DNA from: an uncultured Bacteroidales bacterium
GTDB taxonomy: Bacteria; Bacteroidota; Bacteroidia; Bacteroidales; WCHB1-69
Direction: 5' to 3'
Assembly: GCA_946409645.1 (NCBI GenBank)
Contig: CAMJXE010000013.1
Span: 1 to 47,556 of the forward strand
DNA: 47,556 nucleotides
The notes beneath the pieces are model-generated. The model was not told the DNA's origin and did no database searches. It was given only the letters and a program-made list of their open reading frames with translations. Within the stretch, counting starts at the first letter, position 1; each line of letters begins with the position of its first letter. Of the stretch, positions 7,608 to 16,450 are shown in pieces. The translations under genes and the position numbers were made by a program.

Positions 7608-9131
7608 ATGGGTGTAGTCATCAAACAGAGTATTAAAGGCACTATTGTCAATTACGTGGGTGTGATTATTGGATTTCTCACCACTTTTTTTGTTCTTACA
7701 GCATACCTATCACAAGAAGAAATTGGCCTCATGCGCGTGCTTGTGGACGCTGCCGTGCTCTTTTCAAGTTTCGCTCAACTTGGCACCGGCTCTTCCATCA
7801 TACGCTTTTTCCCTTTTTTCAAAGACGAAAATAAAAACCATCACGGTTTCTTTTTCTGGACATTGATAGTTCCCATTGTCGGTTTTTTGATTTTTTTGAT
7901 TGTGGCTAAATGCCTGCAAGGGGTTATTATTCAGACTTTTAGCAAACATTCGGAACTATTTGTCAATTACTTTAAGTTTGTTTTCCCGCTTTCGCTTTTT
8001 ATGCTTTACCAGTCCGTATTCGAGGCCAATGCAAATGTCTTGATGCGCATTGTGGTGCCAAAATTCGTGCGTGAAGTGGGAGTACGTGTGGGTTTGCTCA
8101 TCGCTTACTTACTCTATGGTTACTGGCATATTATTGATTTAGACGGGTTGGTGATAGCTTTCTGTATTACCTATCTTGTGGCAGCACTTGTTGATTTTTT
8201 CTATCTTCTTTCTTTAGGAAAAATCTCGTTTAGGCCTGACCTTAAAATATTTACGAAGCCACTAATCAAAGATATTGTTTTTTACACGATGTTTTTGTTG
8301 CTAAATGCCATCACGGTGAATGTGATGCCAATGCTGAATACTTTCTTCGTCAGTGCAGGAATGGGACTTGCTTTCACAGGCATTTATGCGATAGCGAATT
8401 ATATAGCCAATGTGGTAGAAATACCCAATCGGTCGCTCAATGCCATCGTACAGCCTGAGATTTCAGAATCTGTGAAAAACAACAACATGGACCATGCTGA
8501 AAAGCTCTGTCAATCCGTTTCATTACATCTGATGCTTTCGAGCGCACTCATCTTTTTCATTATTTGGATTAATATAGATGTTCTTTTTATGCTGTTGCGA
8601 AACGGTTCGCAATACGAAGCGGGCAAAACCGTGGTGCTCATTTTGGGTATTGCTAAAATATTGAATTCCACGCTGTTTGTGAGTTCCAGTGTGCTAAATT
8701 ATTCCAGATATTACTATTGGTCGTTGGTTTTTACAGTGATGCTTACCATAATGGCTGTCGTTTTGAACGTGTTGCTGATACCACGTTTCGGCATGAACGG
8801 CGCTGCCATGTCGCATCTTCTTTCATATTTGACCTTCTATCTTTGCTTGTTATTGATAGTCAAATGGAAGACGGGTGTCAACATATTCTCAAAAGCACAA
8901 CTCAAAGTGGTTGCACTTTTTGTGGGGCTCCTTCTGTTGAACCTATCATGGATGAATATCGTGCTTCCGTTATTCCAAAAACTGCCGTTCTCTTCAACAG
9001 CCAATGCACTTATAGACGCAGTCATACGAAGTGTTATGGTATTGACTGTTGCCGGTGTGGTTTGCTATTATTGGAATATCTCGGAAGAGATTAATAGAAT
9101 TATTTGTAAAGTACTGAAAATCAACAAATAA
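7608..9131 (+). CDS. Polysaccharide/oligosaccharide flippase (Wzx/MOP family)
   Basis: 507 residues with about 14 hydrophobic segments throughout, starting MGVVIKQSIKGTIVNYVGV. The opening (a short amphipathic helix, then a glycine-rich first helix) and QEEIGLMRVLVDAAVLFSSFAQLGTGSSIIRFFP are typical of Bacteroidetes lipopolysaccharide biosynthesis proteins of the MOP superfamily, which translocate lipid-linked glycans across the inner membrane. It lies 72 bases after the transglycosylase with no clear promoter between, and is separated from the main polysaccharide cluster by a minus-strand unit, so its substrate may differ from that of the second flippase at 14061. Confidence 0.85.
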   Translation: MGVVIKQSIKGTIVNYVGVIIGFLTTFFVLTAYLSQEEIGLMRVLVDAAVLFSSFAQLGTGSSIIRFFPFFKDENKNHHGFFFWTLIVPIVGFLIFLIVAKCLQGVIIQTFSKHSELFVNYFKFVFPLSLFMLYQSVFEANANVLMRIVVPKFVREVGVRVGLLIAYLLYGYWHIIDLDGLVIAFCITYLVAALVDFFYLLSLGKISFRPDLKIFTKPLIKDIVFYTMFLLLNAITVNVMPMLNTFFVSAGMGLAFTGIYAIANYIANVVEIPNRSLNAIVQPEISESVKNNNMDHAEKLCQSVSLHLMLSSALIFFIIWINIDVLFMLLRNGSQYEAGKTVVLILGIAKILNSTLFVSSSVLNYSRYYYWSLVFTVMLTIMAVVLNVLLIPRFGMNGAAMSHLLSYLTFYLCLLLIVKWKTGVNIFSKAQLKVVALFVGLLLLNLSWMNIVLPLFQKLPFSSTANALIDAVIRSVMVLTVAGVVCYYWNISEEINRIICKVLKINK

Positions 9132-9169
9132 ATCGATAATATTTTCGTAAATATCAGTGATTTGATAAA

Positions 9170-9997
9170 TTACGATCTTTTAAATTTCTTTTCCAGAGCT
9201 GCTTCGTGGTAAATCTGCGTGATAACCTCTTTGGTATAGAGCGGGAAGTCAGCTTTCATCATCCAGTCATAGTAGGCGGGTTCGGTTTTGAAAACCTCAA
9301 TGACGGGTTTGGATTTGTGCTTTCCAAAGTTGAAAACAGGTCTTTGCTGAGCATCCATCACGATATGCCCTGCCAAATCCACAGTTTGACGTTCGGCGGT
9401 GAAAGCACTTAAGGCCTTCACATCGTTTTTAATAGGCACGTATGTGCGTTTCGTGTGACGGTCTGTATATTCTACGCCATCATAACGTTCCAGTTGAGCC
9501 TTCAAAACCTCATAAGTGGCATTGGTATCGGCGGTTGCCTGATGAGCGTTGGTCAGGTCGGCATTACAATAAAACTTGTATGCAGCCACTAAGTTGCGCG
9601 GTTCCATTTTATGGAAAATATTCTGAACATCCACAAGATAGCGATTTCTGAGGTCGAAACGACGCCCGGAGCGAAGAAATTCTTCCACTAACAGTGGTAC
9701 ATCGAATTTGTTGGAGTTGAAGCCCGCTAAGTCTGCATCACCGATGAAAGCCAAAAGGTCGTCAGCAAGTTGGTCAAAAGTGGGTTTGTCTTTTACATCT
9801 TCATTTGAGATGCCGTGGATTTCTGTACACTCTTCAGGGATGGGGATACCAGGGTTAATCAGTTCAGTGCGAGAGATTTCTTCCCCATCAGGCATAACTT
9901 TTAACAGGGAGATTTCCACAATTTTATCTTTACCGACATTCAAGCCGGTGGTTTCTAAATCAAAAAAGACCAAAGGTCGGGTTAAATTGAATTTCAT
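9170..9997 (-). CDS. DnaQ-like 3'-5' exonuclease with DUF3820-like tail
   Basis: 275 residues. DEDD-family exonuclease: motif I FFDLETTGL (Asp and Glu ligands), motif II GFNSNKFDVPLL, and motif III HQATADTNATYEVL with the histidine and aspartate of the DEDDh subgroup. It would remove 3' nucleotides using two metal ions. The C-terminal 65 residues (FNFGKHKSKPVIEVFKTEPAYYDWM) resemble the DUF3820 module often joined to these exonucleases. It is shorter than PolC and could be a proofreading-type epsilon homologue or a repair exonuclease. Its start lies just after the stop of the T9SS protein, so it is the last gene of a three-gene minus unit. Confidence 0.85.
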   Translation of the reverse strand: MKFNLTRPLVFFDLETTGLNVGKDKIVEISLLKVMPDGEEISRTELINPGIPIPEECTEIHGISNEDVKDKPTFDQLADDLLAFIGDADLAGFNSNKFDVPLLVEEFLRSGRRFDLRNRYLVDVQNIFHKMEPRNLVAAYKFYCNADLTNAHQATADTNATYEVLKAQLERYDGVEYTDRHTKRTYVPIKNDVKALSAFTAERQTVDLAGHIVMDAQQRPVFNFGKHKSKPVIEVFKTEPAYYDWMMKADFPLYTKEVITQIYHEAALEKKFKRS

Positions 9998-9999
9998 AA

Positions 10000-12132
10000 T
10001 TATTTTTTGATGATTTTTTCGGTGATAATGGGTTTGTTTTTAGAAGAAAGTTGAACAAAATAGATTCCATTGGCAAATTTTGCCAGTGAAATTTCTGGGG
10101 TATTCAGATGCCCCATCTCTACGCACTGGCCAAAGACATTTAAGATTTTATAGTCAATATCTTCCTGATTGTCATTAGTTTGAATATGAACAATGCCTGT
10201 TGTAGGATTTGGGTACATTCTAATGTCAGTATATTTTTCATGTGGTTTCACACTCGTGTGGTCGAACGATTTACCCACGACTGGCCGAATCATGGGAGCC
10301 CCTTTGTAAAAGGAGGCGTTCCAAGTGGCAGTTGTTCGATAGAAAAATTTCCCTGAAGCGTCGTTGTTTTGGTCAAAACCGATGTTCAATTGTATATCGT
10401 GGTTCTGGTGGAATCCGACGTAAAAAGTACCTGATATAGGCAGAGGCTCTTCAAGGTAATAAGTTACGAAATCTAAGTAATTGTCAGCAAATTCCGGCAT
10501 TTGTGCAGACGACGAATAAAGTACAATGCCAGGGTAACCATTGTTGTCGTCCCAAACCATCAGGGTAAATGGAGAAACATTTTCATCATTAAGTGTATGG
10601 TTGAACCACATCCGTACTGCTTGCAGCGTGTCTGGTTCAGCCAAAGTGAATTTCACAGCGAAGGAGGCCTCTGGATTTGTCATGGTGGAGAGCAGACAGT
10701 AACCGGCCTCAGCTGTCCCGTCGTCGTACGCATAATAGTTGTAGAATTTCTGTTCGAAACGGGAGGTGTCATTTGTTCGTCGTTCATCGTTAGTACCTAC
10801 CATGCTGAATATGTGCGTGATAGTGAACACCGCGCTGTCCATGCCGTCATATTCATACTCCATTTCCAATAGGGGGAATACGTGATATGGAGAATTGTGA
10901 AGTCCGTGGTTGGGGTAGTAAGGTTGCGCATTTTCGTTGTTCAGGGGGGAGACATAGATGGTCTGACTGTGATTCTTCACGATATTGAACGTGTAACTCG
11001 TGTTTTTAGGGGAGTTGGACAAGTTGCTTAAATCGTTTTGAAAATTCGAAATCATATCGGATGGCCGATACTGATTCCAAGGCATTGCTTGATACTCCTT
11101 CAGTGTTGATATGGAAGGGGTTACATAAGCGACATCGTTAGGGTAAAGGTCATTAATCCGGCGGTTGAGGTCTAAACGAACATAATCAATATTCCATTGG
11201 TCGCAGTTGCTCGACCAACCCACGATATTGCCTTGGGTCCAGGGATCGATGTCCAGACTGGCGTAATTGCGGAAGCGAAATTGGAAATTGTTGCGGAAAT
11301 ACTGACTGTCAGTGATGGGAATCATCACTTGTTTGAAGTAATTCAACGGATTTTCTGCTAACCAATCGCTTACGTTGCAACCGAATGACGACCAAACCTG
11401 ATTCCATACATACTCATCTTTAAAAATCGAATCCACAGGTATCATTATGGTTTCCCCAGCGTAGGCGTCGCTTTCGAATACATAGTAAGTTCCTGGTATA
11501 AAGGGGTTTTCGATAGAGTCACCTATGGAATAATATTGTCCTTCTTCAATGATGTATTCGCCATAGACGAATCCTGAGAAAACGATGTTTCCGGTGGCAT
11601 AGCCGAACTCCAGTATCAGTTTGTCGGGATGTTCGGGCGCATCGCCGACAATTTCCCAACCACCGGCCTCCGGGTCTCTGCTGGCTCCGGCAGGCTGATA
11701 GTAGAAACTGAAATAGATAGAGTCGGACACCTGCATTGGCCTGTGTTGTACGAAGTTACTGTCCAGTCGGATAGGACGTGATGTGAGCGTGTCGGCGGGG
11801 AATGGAACTCGTTCAGCGTGAGCGTACACCTTTCCGTATTCATCCAATGCGTCAAGTGTAACGACACCAATGCTGGGCGGCAACACGGCAAATCCCGTGT
11901 TGACAAACCCCTGCCGATCACCCCATAGTTGAGGATCTGGGTAGCCAGAGTAATTGGAAAAATCATCCACAAAAGGCAGGTGCAGTGCTGCATCACTACG
12001 TTTGGGCACCCACTTCTTCGCCGCTTTCACGATGACAGGATTTTGTACGGTGCCCGTGAGCATCTCTTGTGAAATGCCCAAAAAAGGAATTAGAATAAAG
12101 AATAAAGTGCTGATTTTCAGTCTGTAATTCAT
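10000..12132 (-). CDS. Large secreted protein with type IX secretion sorting domain
   Basis: 710 residues. The signal peptide MNYRLKISTLFFILIPFLGIS directs export to the periplasm. The last 70 or so residues (from MYPNPTTGIVHIQTN through LAKFANGIYFVQL to a basic ITEKIIKK end) form a T9SS type A C-terminal sorting domain, which sends the protein through the outer membrane to the surface. The bulk is rich in aromatic and acidic residues with beta-strand patterning and no catalytic motif I can name. It lies between a PASTA protein gene (23 bases upstream) and the exonuclease (2 bases downstream). The host must therefore have a T9SS, although its components are not in this window. Confidence 0.82.
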   Translation of the reverse strand: MNYRLKISTLFFILIPFLGISQEMLTGTVQNPVIVKAAKKWVPKRSDAALHLPFVDDFSNYSGYPDPQLWGDRQGFVNTGFAVLPPSIGVVTLDALDEYGKVYAHAERVPFPADTLTSRPIRLDSNFVQHRPMQVSDSIYFSFYYQPAGASRDPEAGGWEIVGDAPEHPDKLILEFGYATGNIVFSGFVYGEYIIEEGQYYSIGDSIENPFIPGTYYVFESDAYAGETIMIPVDSIFKDEYVWNQVWSSFGCNVSDWLAENPLNYFKQVMIPITDSQYFRNNFQFRFRNYASLDIDPWTQGNIVGWSSNCDQWNIDYVRLDLNRRINDLYPNDVAYVTPSISTLKEYQAMPWNQYRPSDMISNFQNDLSNLSNSPKNTSYTFNIVKNHSQTIYVSPLNNENAQPYYPNHGLHNSPYHVFPLLEMEYEYDGMDSAVFTITHIFSMVGTNDERRTNDTSRFEQKFYNYYAYDDGTAEAGYCLLSTMTNPEASFAVKFTLAEPDTLQAVRMWFNHTLNDENVSPFTLMVWDDNNGYPGIVLYSSSAQMPEFADNYLDFVTYYLEEPLPISGTFYVGFHQNHDIQLNIGFDQNNDASGKFFYRTTATWNASFYKGAPMIRPVVGKSFDHTSVKPHEKYTDIRMYPNPTTGIVHIQTNDNQEDIDYKILNVFGQCVEMGHLNTPEISLAKFANGIYFVQLSSKNKPIITEKIIKK

Positions 12133-12155
12133 AGGATTATTTTTTGTTAATATGG

Positions 12156-12755
12156 TTACAATTGATTTTCAGAAGTGACGGTTTCCGTGCTGTCGGGAAG
12201 GTCTCCGATGTTTTTGCCTACCACAAGTGTGATTCTCTCACCTTGCTTGATGGGTGTTCCAGAGGCAATGGAGTGCCCACGGTAAAGCACTTCCAGCACA
12301 ACATTTTCGTAAGGACTGGGCTTTTCAATGATGCGATCCAGCACAAGACCTTGAGATTCAATCATGATTTGGGCTTGACGCAAGGAGAGGTCGCGCAGCT
12401 CTAACATGTTGATAGTGGGTGGTTCGGCAGCGGCAACGGTAAGATAGACTTTTCGTCCGTGTTTCACCTTTTCGCCAGGCAAAGGGTTTTGTTTTAGGAC
12501 AGTGCCGGGGGTTGCGTTGTTCTCATACAGTTCATCGTTCACCACGAATATGAAGCCCTCGCTCCGACCATTCTGAGTGAGTTCTTCTGCTGATCTACCA
12601 GTGTATGAAGGCATCTCAATTTCGTGACCGTGACGTGTGAATAGCCTGAGAAACAGAATGATAAGCGAAAAAATAACCACGGTCACTCCTATGGCCATTA
12701 ATATATGGAAACCCACTTTGTCGGGACTCAACTTTCTGTTTTTTTGCTTGCTCAT
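12156..12755 (-). CDS. PASTA-domain membrane protein
   Basis: 199 residues. One N-terminal membrane helix at about 17-41 (IGVTVVIFSLIILFLRLF), then PASTA-type repeats: MPSYTGRSAEELTQN followed by VLKQNPLPGEKVKHGRKVYLTV, and a second unit MLELRDLSLRQAQIMIES followed by GTPIKQGERITLVVG. PASTA modules bind peptidoglycan or muropeptides in serine kinases and penicillin-binding proteins; here there is no kinase domain, as in the stand-alone PASTA proteins of Bacteroidetes. The C-terminal tail is acidic and likely disordered. First gene of the minus unit 12755-9170, with a promoter box 43 bases upstream. Confidence 0.88.
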   Translation of the reverse strand: MSKQKNRKLSPDKVGFHILMAIGVTVVIFSLIILFLRLFTRHGHEIEMPSYTGRSAEELTQNGRSEGFIFVVNDELYENNATPGTVLKQNPLPGEKVKHGRKVYLTVAAAEPPTINMLELRDLSLRQAQIMIESQGLVLDRIIEKPSPYENVVLEVLYRGHSIASGTPIKQGERITLVVGKNIGDLPDSTETVTSENQL

Positions 12756-12797
12756 GAATAAAAACTCTCTCTATAAAACGATATTTTTTAAAACCTG

Positions 12798-12805
12798 CAA
12801 AGATA
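12798..12805 (-). promoter_or_regulatory. -7 promoter box for the PASTA-T9SS-exonuclease unit
   Basis: TATCTTTG on the minus strand, followed by GC, 43 bases before the ATG at 12755. Confidence 0.6.
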
Positions 12806-12935
12806 CAATTTTAATCTTGAAAGTGAGTAAAAACGTAAAAACTCCTAAATTAGTATTTGGAAGTCTTAATAATTGTTAAAATGTTGAAGTAAATGTGAAA
12901 ATTCTTATTTTTGTTGTTTTATTTCGGATATAGAT

Positions 12936-12943
12936 TATTTTTG
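12936..12943 (+). promoter_or_regulatory. -7 promoter box for the polysaccharide cluster
   Basis: TATTTTTG, 38 bases before the ATG at 12982. A second identical box lies at 12906-12913, so tandem start sites are possible. No other promoter box was noticed in the cluster down to 19759. Confidence 0.55.
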
Positions 12944-12981
12944 TAAATAATTGATTTATTGTTATTTAGTTTGACAGTCTT

Positions 12982-14064
12982 ATGAGAATCACCATCATCG
13001 GATGCGGAAATTCTGGTTTGGTTCATGCTGCGAAGCTGATCGAACAGAATGTAGAGGTTGCATTGTTGAAGACTTCAAGCGCAGCCAATGGCAAATTTTT
13101 CGAGTTGATGCAACAGGAAGAAGGCTTCAACGTGAAGGATGAGACCAACCATGGCCGCATGTTTTTCGCGAAGCCAGCCTTCATCACCCGCGATGTAGAG
13201 AAAGCAGTTTCTTTTGCAGACATTATCATGGTGATGACCACCACACTTTGTCACGAAGACGTGGCGAAGTTGATTGCGCCTTATGTAAAAGATAATCAGT
13301 TGATTGTGCTGATTCCAGGGTATATGGGTAGCCTGATTTTCAAAAAATATATTCTCAAAAACGTCGTCTATAGTGAGTGGGAAACCACGGCTTACAACGG
13401 ACGCATCATGGATTTGTATGTCCGCATCACGTTTTACAATCCACGCAATGCCATTTCAGTGCTTCCGGTGTCGCAATCGGAGCGGGTGTTGAGTCTTTTC
13501 ACATCGCTGTTTGAGAACACACGTTATCTGCGACAGCACATTCTGGAATCGGCGATGCACAACCCGAATATGATTGTGCATCCTATCGGAATGCTCTTTT
13601 CGGCAGCTCGCATCGAACACAGTCGCGGAGAGTTTTGGATGTACAAGGAGGCATTCACACCATCGATATTGAAGGTCATCCACGACTTCGACAGGCAGAA
13701 AAACAGTCTGCTGGAAACCTTCGGATGTGAGCCTCTTAATTACTTTGACGCCGCTAAGTGGCGGAATGAAAGTGATTTAAATAAGGATGCCATGGAGGTG
13801 TTTCGCTCGTTCTCCAATGCTGCCAACAAGGGACCGGCGATGGTGAACCATCGCTATCTGAATGAAGATGTTCCCGTTGGGTTGGGACTCTTCTCTTCGT
13901 TGGGCAAAGCAGTCGGTACCGACACGTCTATTGCCGATGCCATCATCACCCTTACAAGTTCTCTTTTGCAAAAAGATTTACGTAGAGAAGCCCGTACTAT
14001 CCAATATCTATTAGGTAAAGAGCAAGTTACAAAGGAAGACATTTGCACCGCCATCGAAAAATGA
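12982..14064 (+). CDS. Opine/octopine-dehydrogenase-family NAD(P)-dependent oxidoreductase
   Basis: 360 residues. N-terminal Rossmann fold with dinucleotide motif GCGNSG (MRITIIGCGNSGLVHAAKL), followed by strand-helix units to about residue 150, then an all-helical C-terminal domain containing MHNPNMIVHPIGML, a histidine-centred motif of the octopine/nopaline dehydrogenase family. These enzymes reductively join an amino acid to a keto acid. It is the first gene of the polysaccharide cluster and overlaps the flippase start by four bases (ATGA), so a role in making an N-(1-carboxyalkyl) amino-acid substituent of the glycan is an inference from context; the true substrates are unknown. Confidence 0.75.
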   Translation: MRITIIGCGNSGLVHAAKLIEQNVEVALLKTSSAANGKFFELMQQEEGFNVKDETNHGRMFFAKPAFITRDVEKAVSFADIIMVMTTTLCHEDVAKLIAPYVKDNQLIVLIPGYMGSLIFKKYILKNVVYSEWETTAYNGRIMDLYVRITFYNPRNAISVLPVSQSERVLSLFTSLFENTRYLRQHILESAMHNPNMIVHPIGMLFSAARIEHSRGEFWMYKEAFTPSILKVIHDFDRQKNSLLETFGCEPLNYFDAAKWRNESDLNKDAMEVFRSFSNAANKGPAMVNHRYLNEDVPVGLGLFSSLGKAVGTDTSIADAIITLTSSLLQKDLRREARTIQYLLGKEQVTKEDICTAIEK

Positions 14065-15518
14065 CACTAATGGGAGACAATCTGAAAGACAAAACAGTTT
14101 CTGGCATGATATGGGGTGCCGTTGGGAAAGTGGGGACGCTGACCATCAACTTCCTGACCAATCTCGTGCTCGCCCGACTCCTCATGCCGGAAGATTTCGG
14201 TGCCATCGCCATGCTTGCCATCTTTCTCGCTGTTTCCAACATCTTCATACAAGGCGGATTAGGTGCTGCTCTAGTACAAAAGAAAAATCCCGATCATTGC
14301 GATTACTCGACCGTTTTCTACTGGAATTTGGTTGTGGCAGTGCTTTTCTACATTATATTGTATCTTAGTGCGCCTTTCATCGCCGATTATTATGCGTTGC
14401 CTTTGGTGAAACCTCTGCTCAGGGTGCAAAGTCTGGTCCTTCTCATTCAATCGTTCTCCATTGTGCAATACACTCAATTGCAGAAACAGATGAATTTCAA
14501 GGCTTTAGCCATTCGAAATATGGCGGCGGCATTGGCGGGGACGCTCATCGCCATTCCGTTGGCACTGCGTGGTTACGGACCCTGGAGCTTGGTGGCTTCT
14601 GCCATATTAGCCTCCATCGTGAATGTTCTGTTATTGTGGAAGATGAGCACTTGGCGACCCTCTTGGGAGTTCAGTTTCTCCTCACTTAAAACGCTTTTCA
14701 GTTTCGGCGGGTTGATGCTACTTTCATCGTTGGCGGAAACGCTATATACTAACTTACAAGGGCTGATTATCGGTAAACGCTTCTCAGCTGGTGACTTAGG
14801 ATACTTTTCCCAAGCCAAAAAGTTGGAAGAGATCCCAGTTACGGGACTCTCATCTATTGTTAATGATGTCACTTTTCCGGCATTTGCATCCCTACAAGAT
14901 GACCTCGACCGACTTCTGGCAGGCGTGCGAACGAGTACCAAAGCACTTACATTTCTTAATTTCCCGTTGATGATTCTGCTCATGATTGTTGCACAACCTC
15001 TGATATGCTTGCTTTATGGTAGCAAGTGGGAACCGTCCGCCCCCTATTTTCAAATCCTTTGCATATCCGGTTTGATATATACTGTTAATACGCTTAATAC
15101 CAATGTAATCAAATCGTTAGGAAAAGGAAAAATATACTTTGTCATTCAAATTATCAAACGTATGATCGGCATTGCGTTGATATTGATTGGTATGCGGTTC
15201 GGTATTTACGGGCTTTTGTGGGCGGTGGCGTGCGTAGCTTATATCAGCTTTATTATCAATGCGTTAGTTAATAAAAAGCTGATTAACTATGGAATTTTCA
15301 GGCAGTTAGGTGATTTTGGATCTATATTGATACTCGCGCTCATCGTCGGAGCCCTGACGTATGTGCTTGGGTTCATTCTACCCTGCCACATATATCTCAC
15401 TATGCTGATCCAAATCGTTCTCTATCTTGGATTATATATTCTGATTGCTAAACTATTGAAGATGGAGGAGTTAAATACTTATTTGGCCATTTTTGCTAAA
15501 ATCATTCATCGAAAATAA
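14061..15518 (+). CDS. Lipopolysaccharide/exopolysaccharide flippase (WzxC-like)
   Basis: 485 residues from the ATG at 14061, chosen because it overlaps the previous stop as ATGA; an internal ATG at 14070 is an alternative. Opening GDNLKDKTVSGMIWGAVGKV and LVLARLLMPEDFGAIAMLAIF are highly typical of the WzxC/MOP-type polysaccharide exporters, with about 12-14 membrane helices over the full length. It moves the lipid-linked repeat unit across the inner membrane. Its tight coupling to the opine-dehydrogenase-like gene and the TupA-like gene five bases downstream place it in one operon with the Wzy-like polymerase. Confidence 0.9.
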   Translation: MTLMGDNLKDKTVSGMIWGAVGKVGTLTINFLTNLVLARLLMPEDFGAIAMLAIFLAVSNIFIQGGLGAALVQKKNPDHCDYSTVFYWNLVVAVLFYIILYLSAPFIADYYALPLVKPLLRVQSLVLLIQSFSIVQYTQLQKQMNFKALAIRNMAAALAGTLIAIPLALRGYGPWSLVASAILASIVNVLLLWKMSTWRPSWEFSFSSLKTLFSFGGLMLLSSLAETLYTNLQGLIIGKRFSAGDLGYFSQAKKLEEIPVTGLSSIVNDVTFPAFASLQDDLDRLLAGVRTSTKALTFLNFPLMILLMIVAQPLICLLYGSKWEPSAPYFQILCISGLIYTVNTLNTNVIKSLGKGKIYFVIQIIKRMIGIALILIGMRFGIYGLLWAVACVAYISFIINALVNKKLINYGIFRQLGDFGSILILALIVGALTYVLGFILPCHIYLTMLIQIVLYLGLYILIAKLLKMEELNTYLAIFAKIIHRK

Positions 15519-15523
15519 AGCTT

Positions 15524-16414
15524 ATGGATTTAAGATCTACACCAAATATATGGTTTCGTTACTTAATGACGACAATTTCCCCAAAATGGACGATTAACAC
15601 TCTGTTCAGGCTTTGTCATCATCGCAAACCAGATTTGCAAAATCCCCAGACGTTGGACGAAAAGATTCAATGGATGAAGTTGCATTATTACAAGGATAAT
15701 GCTTTGGTGAAACAATGCGCCGACAAATGGCAAGTTCGTAATTATGTAAAAAACAATGGTTTAGAACATATCTTGACAGAAATAATCACTACCTATCACC
15801 ATCCTGAAGAGATCGATTGGGATGCATTTCCCAACAAATTTGTGCTGAAATGGAACTTTGGAAACGGCGGCAATGTGGTTTGTCTTGATAAACAAAAGTT
15901 GGACAAATTGGCTGCCTTGCGCGACCTGAAGCGTTTCGGGAAACTAAAATTTCATCTGTTAGCGGCTGAACCGCAGTACGATATTGCAGAGAAAGTGCTG
16001 ATTTGTGAGAAATTTATCGAGTCGGAGCATGGGAATTCGCCCGTAGATTATAAGTTCTACTGCTTTAATGGGGTGGCGAAATATGTGTTGTGTTGCATAG
16101 GTCGCGAGGAAGGACAGAAGCCAGCATTCTACTTCTTCGACCGTGCTTGGCAGTTGCAACGTCTTAACCGTCAAGGGAAAGCGGCCCCAGAAGGATTCAC
16201 TATCCCTAAACCCAAAGGTATGGATCAACTGTTCGAATATGCTGAAACGCTCTCCAAGCCGTTCCCGTTTGTACGTGCCGATTTCTACCTCGAACAAGGA
16301 AAACCTTACTTCGGGGAACTCACCTTCACTCCTGGAGGAGGATTCGACTATGGACGACTCCCCGAGAGCGATCTGCTTTTCGGCAGCATGGTGCAGTTGC
16401 CTGACTTAAAATAA
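15524..16414 (+). CDS. TupA-like ATP-grasp protein of polysaccharide synthesis
   Basis: 296 residues. Matches the TupA-like ATP-grasp family by its layout: N-terminal PQTLDEKIQWMKLHYY, then CADKWQVRNYVKNNG, the nucleotide-binding lysine strand KFVLKWNFGNGGNVVC, DYKFYCFNG, and the C-terminal VRADFYLEQGKPYFGELTFTP with the acidic metal ligands. The founding member makes the polyglutamate-glucuronate teichuronopeptide; relatives in glycan clusters probably attach amino acids or similar groups by ATP-dependent ligation. Placed beside an opine-dehydrogenase-like enzyme, this suggests an amino-acid-derived decoration (inference). Often auto-annotated as a glycosyltransferase. Confidence 0.82.
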   Translation: MDLRSTPNIWFRYLMTTISPKWTINTLFRLCHHRKPDLQNPQTLDEKIQWMKLHYYKDNALVKQCADKWQVRNYVKNNGLEHILTEIITTYHHPEEIDWDAFPNKFVLKWNFGNGGNVVCLDKQKLDKLAALRDLKRFGKLKFHLLAAEPQYDIAEKVLICEKFIESEHGNSPVDYKFYCFNGVAKYVLCCIGREEGQKPAFYFFDRAWQLQRLNRQGKAAPEGFTIPKPKGMDQLFEYAETLSKPFPFVRADFYLEQGKPYFGELTFTPGGGFDYGRLPESDLLFGSMVQLPDLK

Positions 16415-16450
16415 AGACTTTAGTCCCTAACCCTTAAACTAACAATAAGA

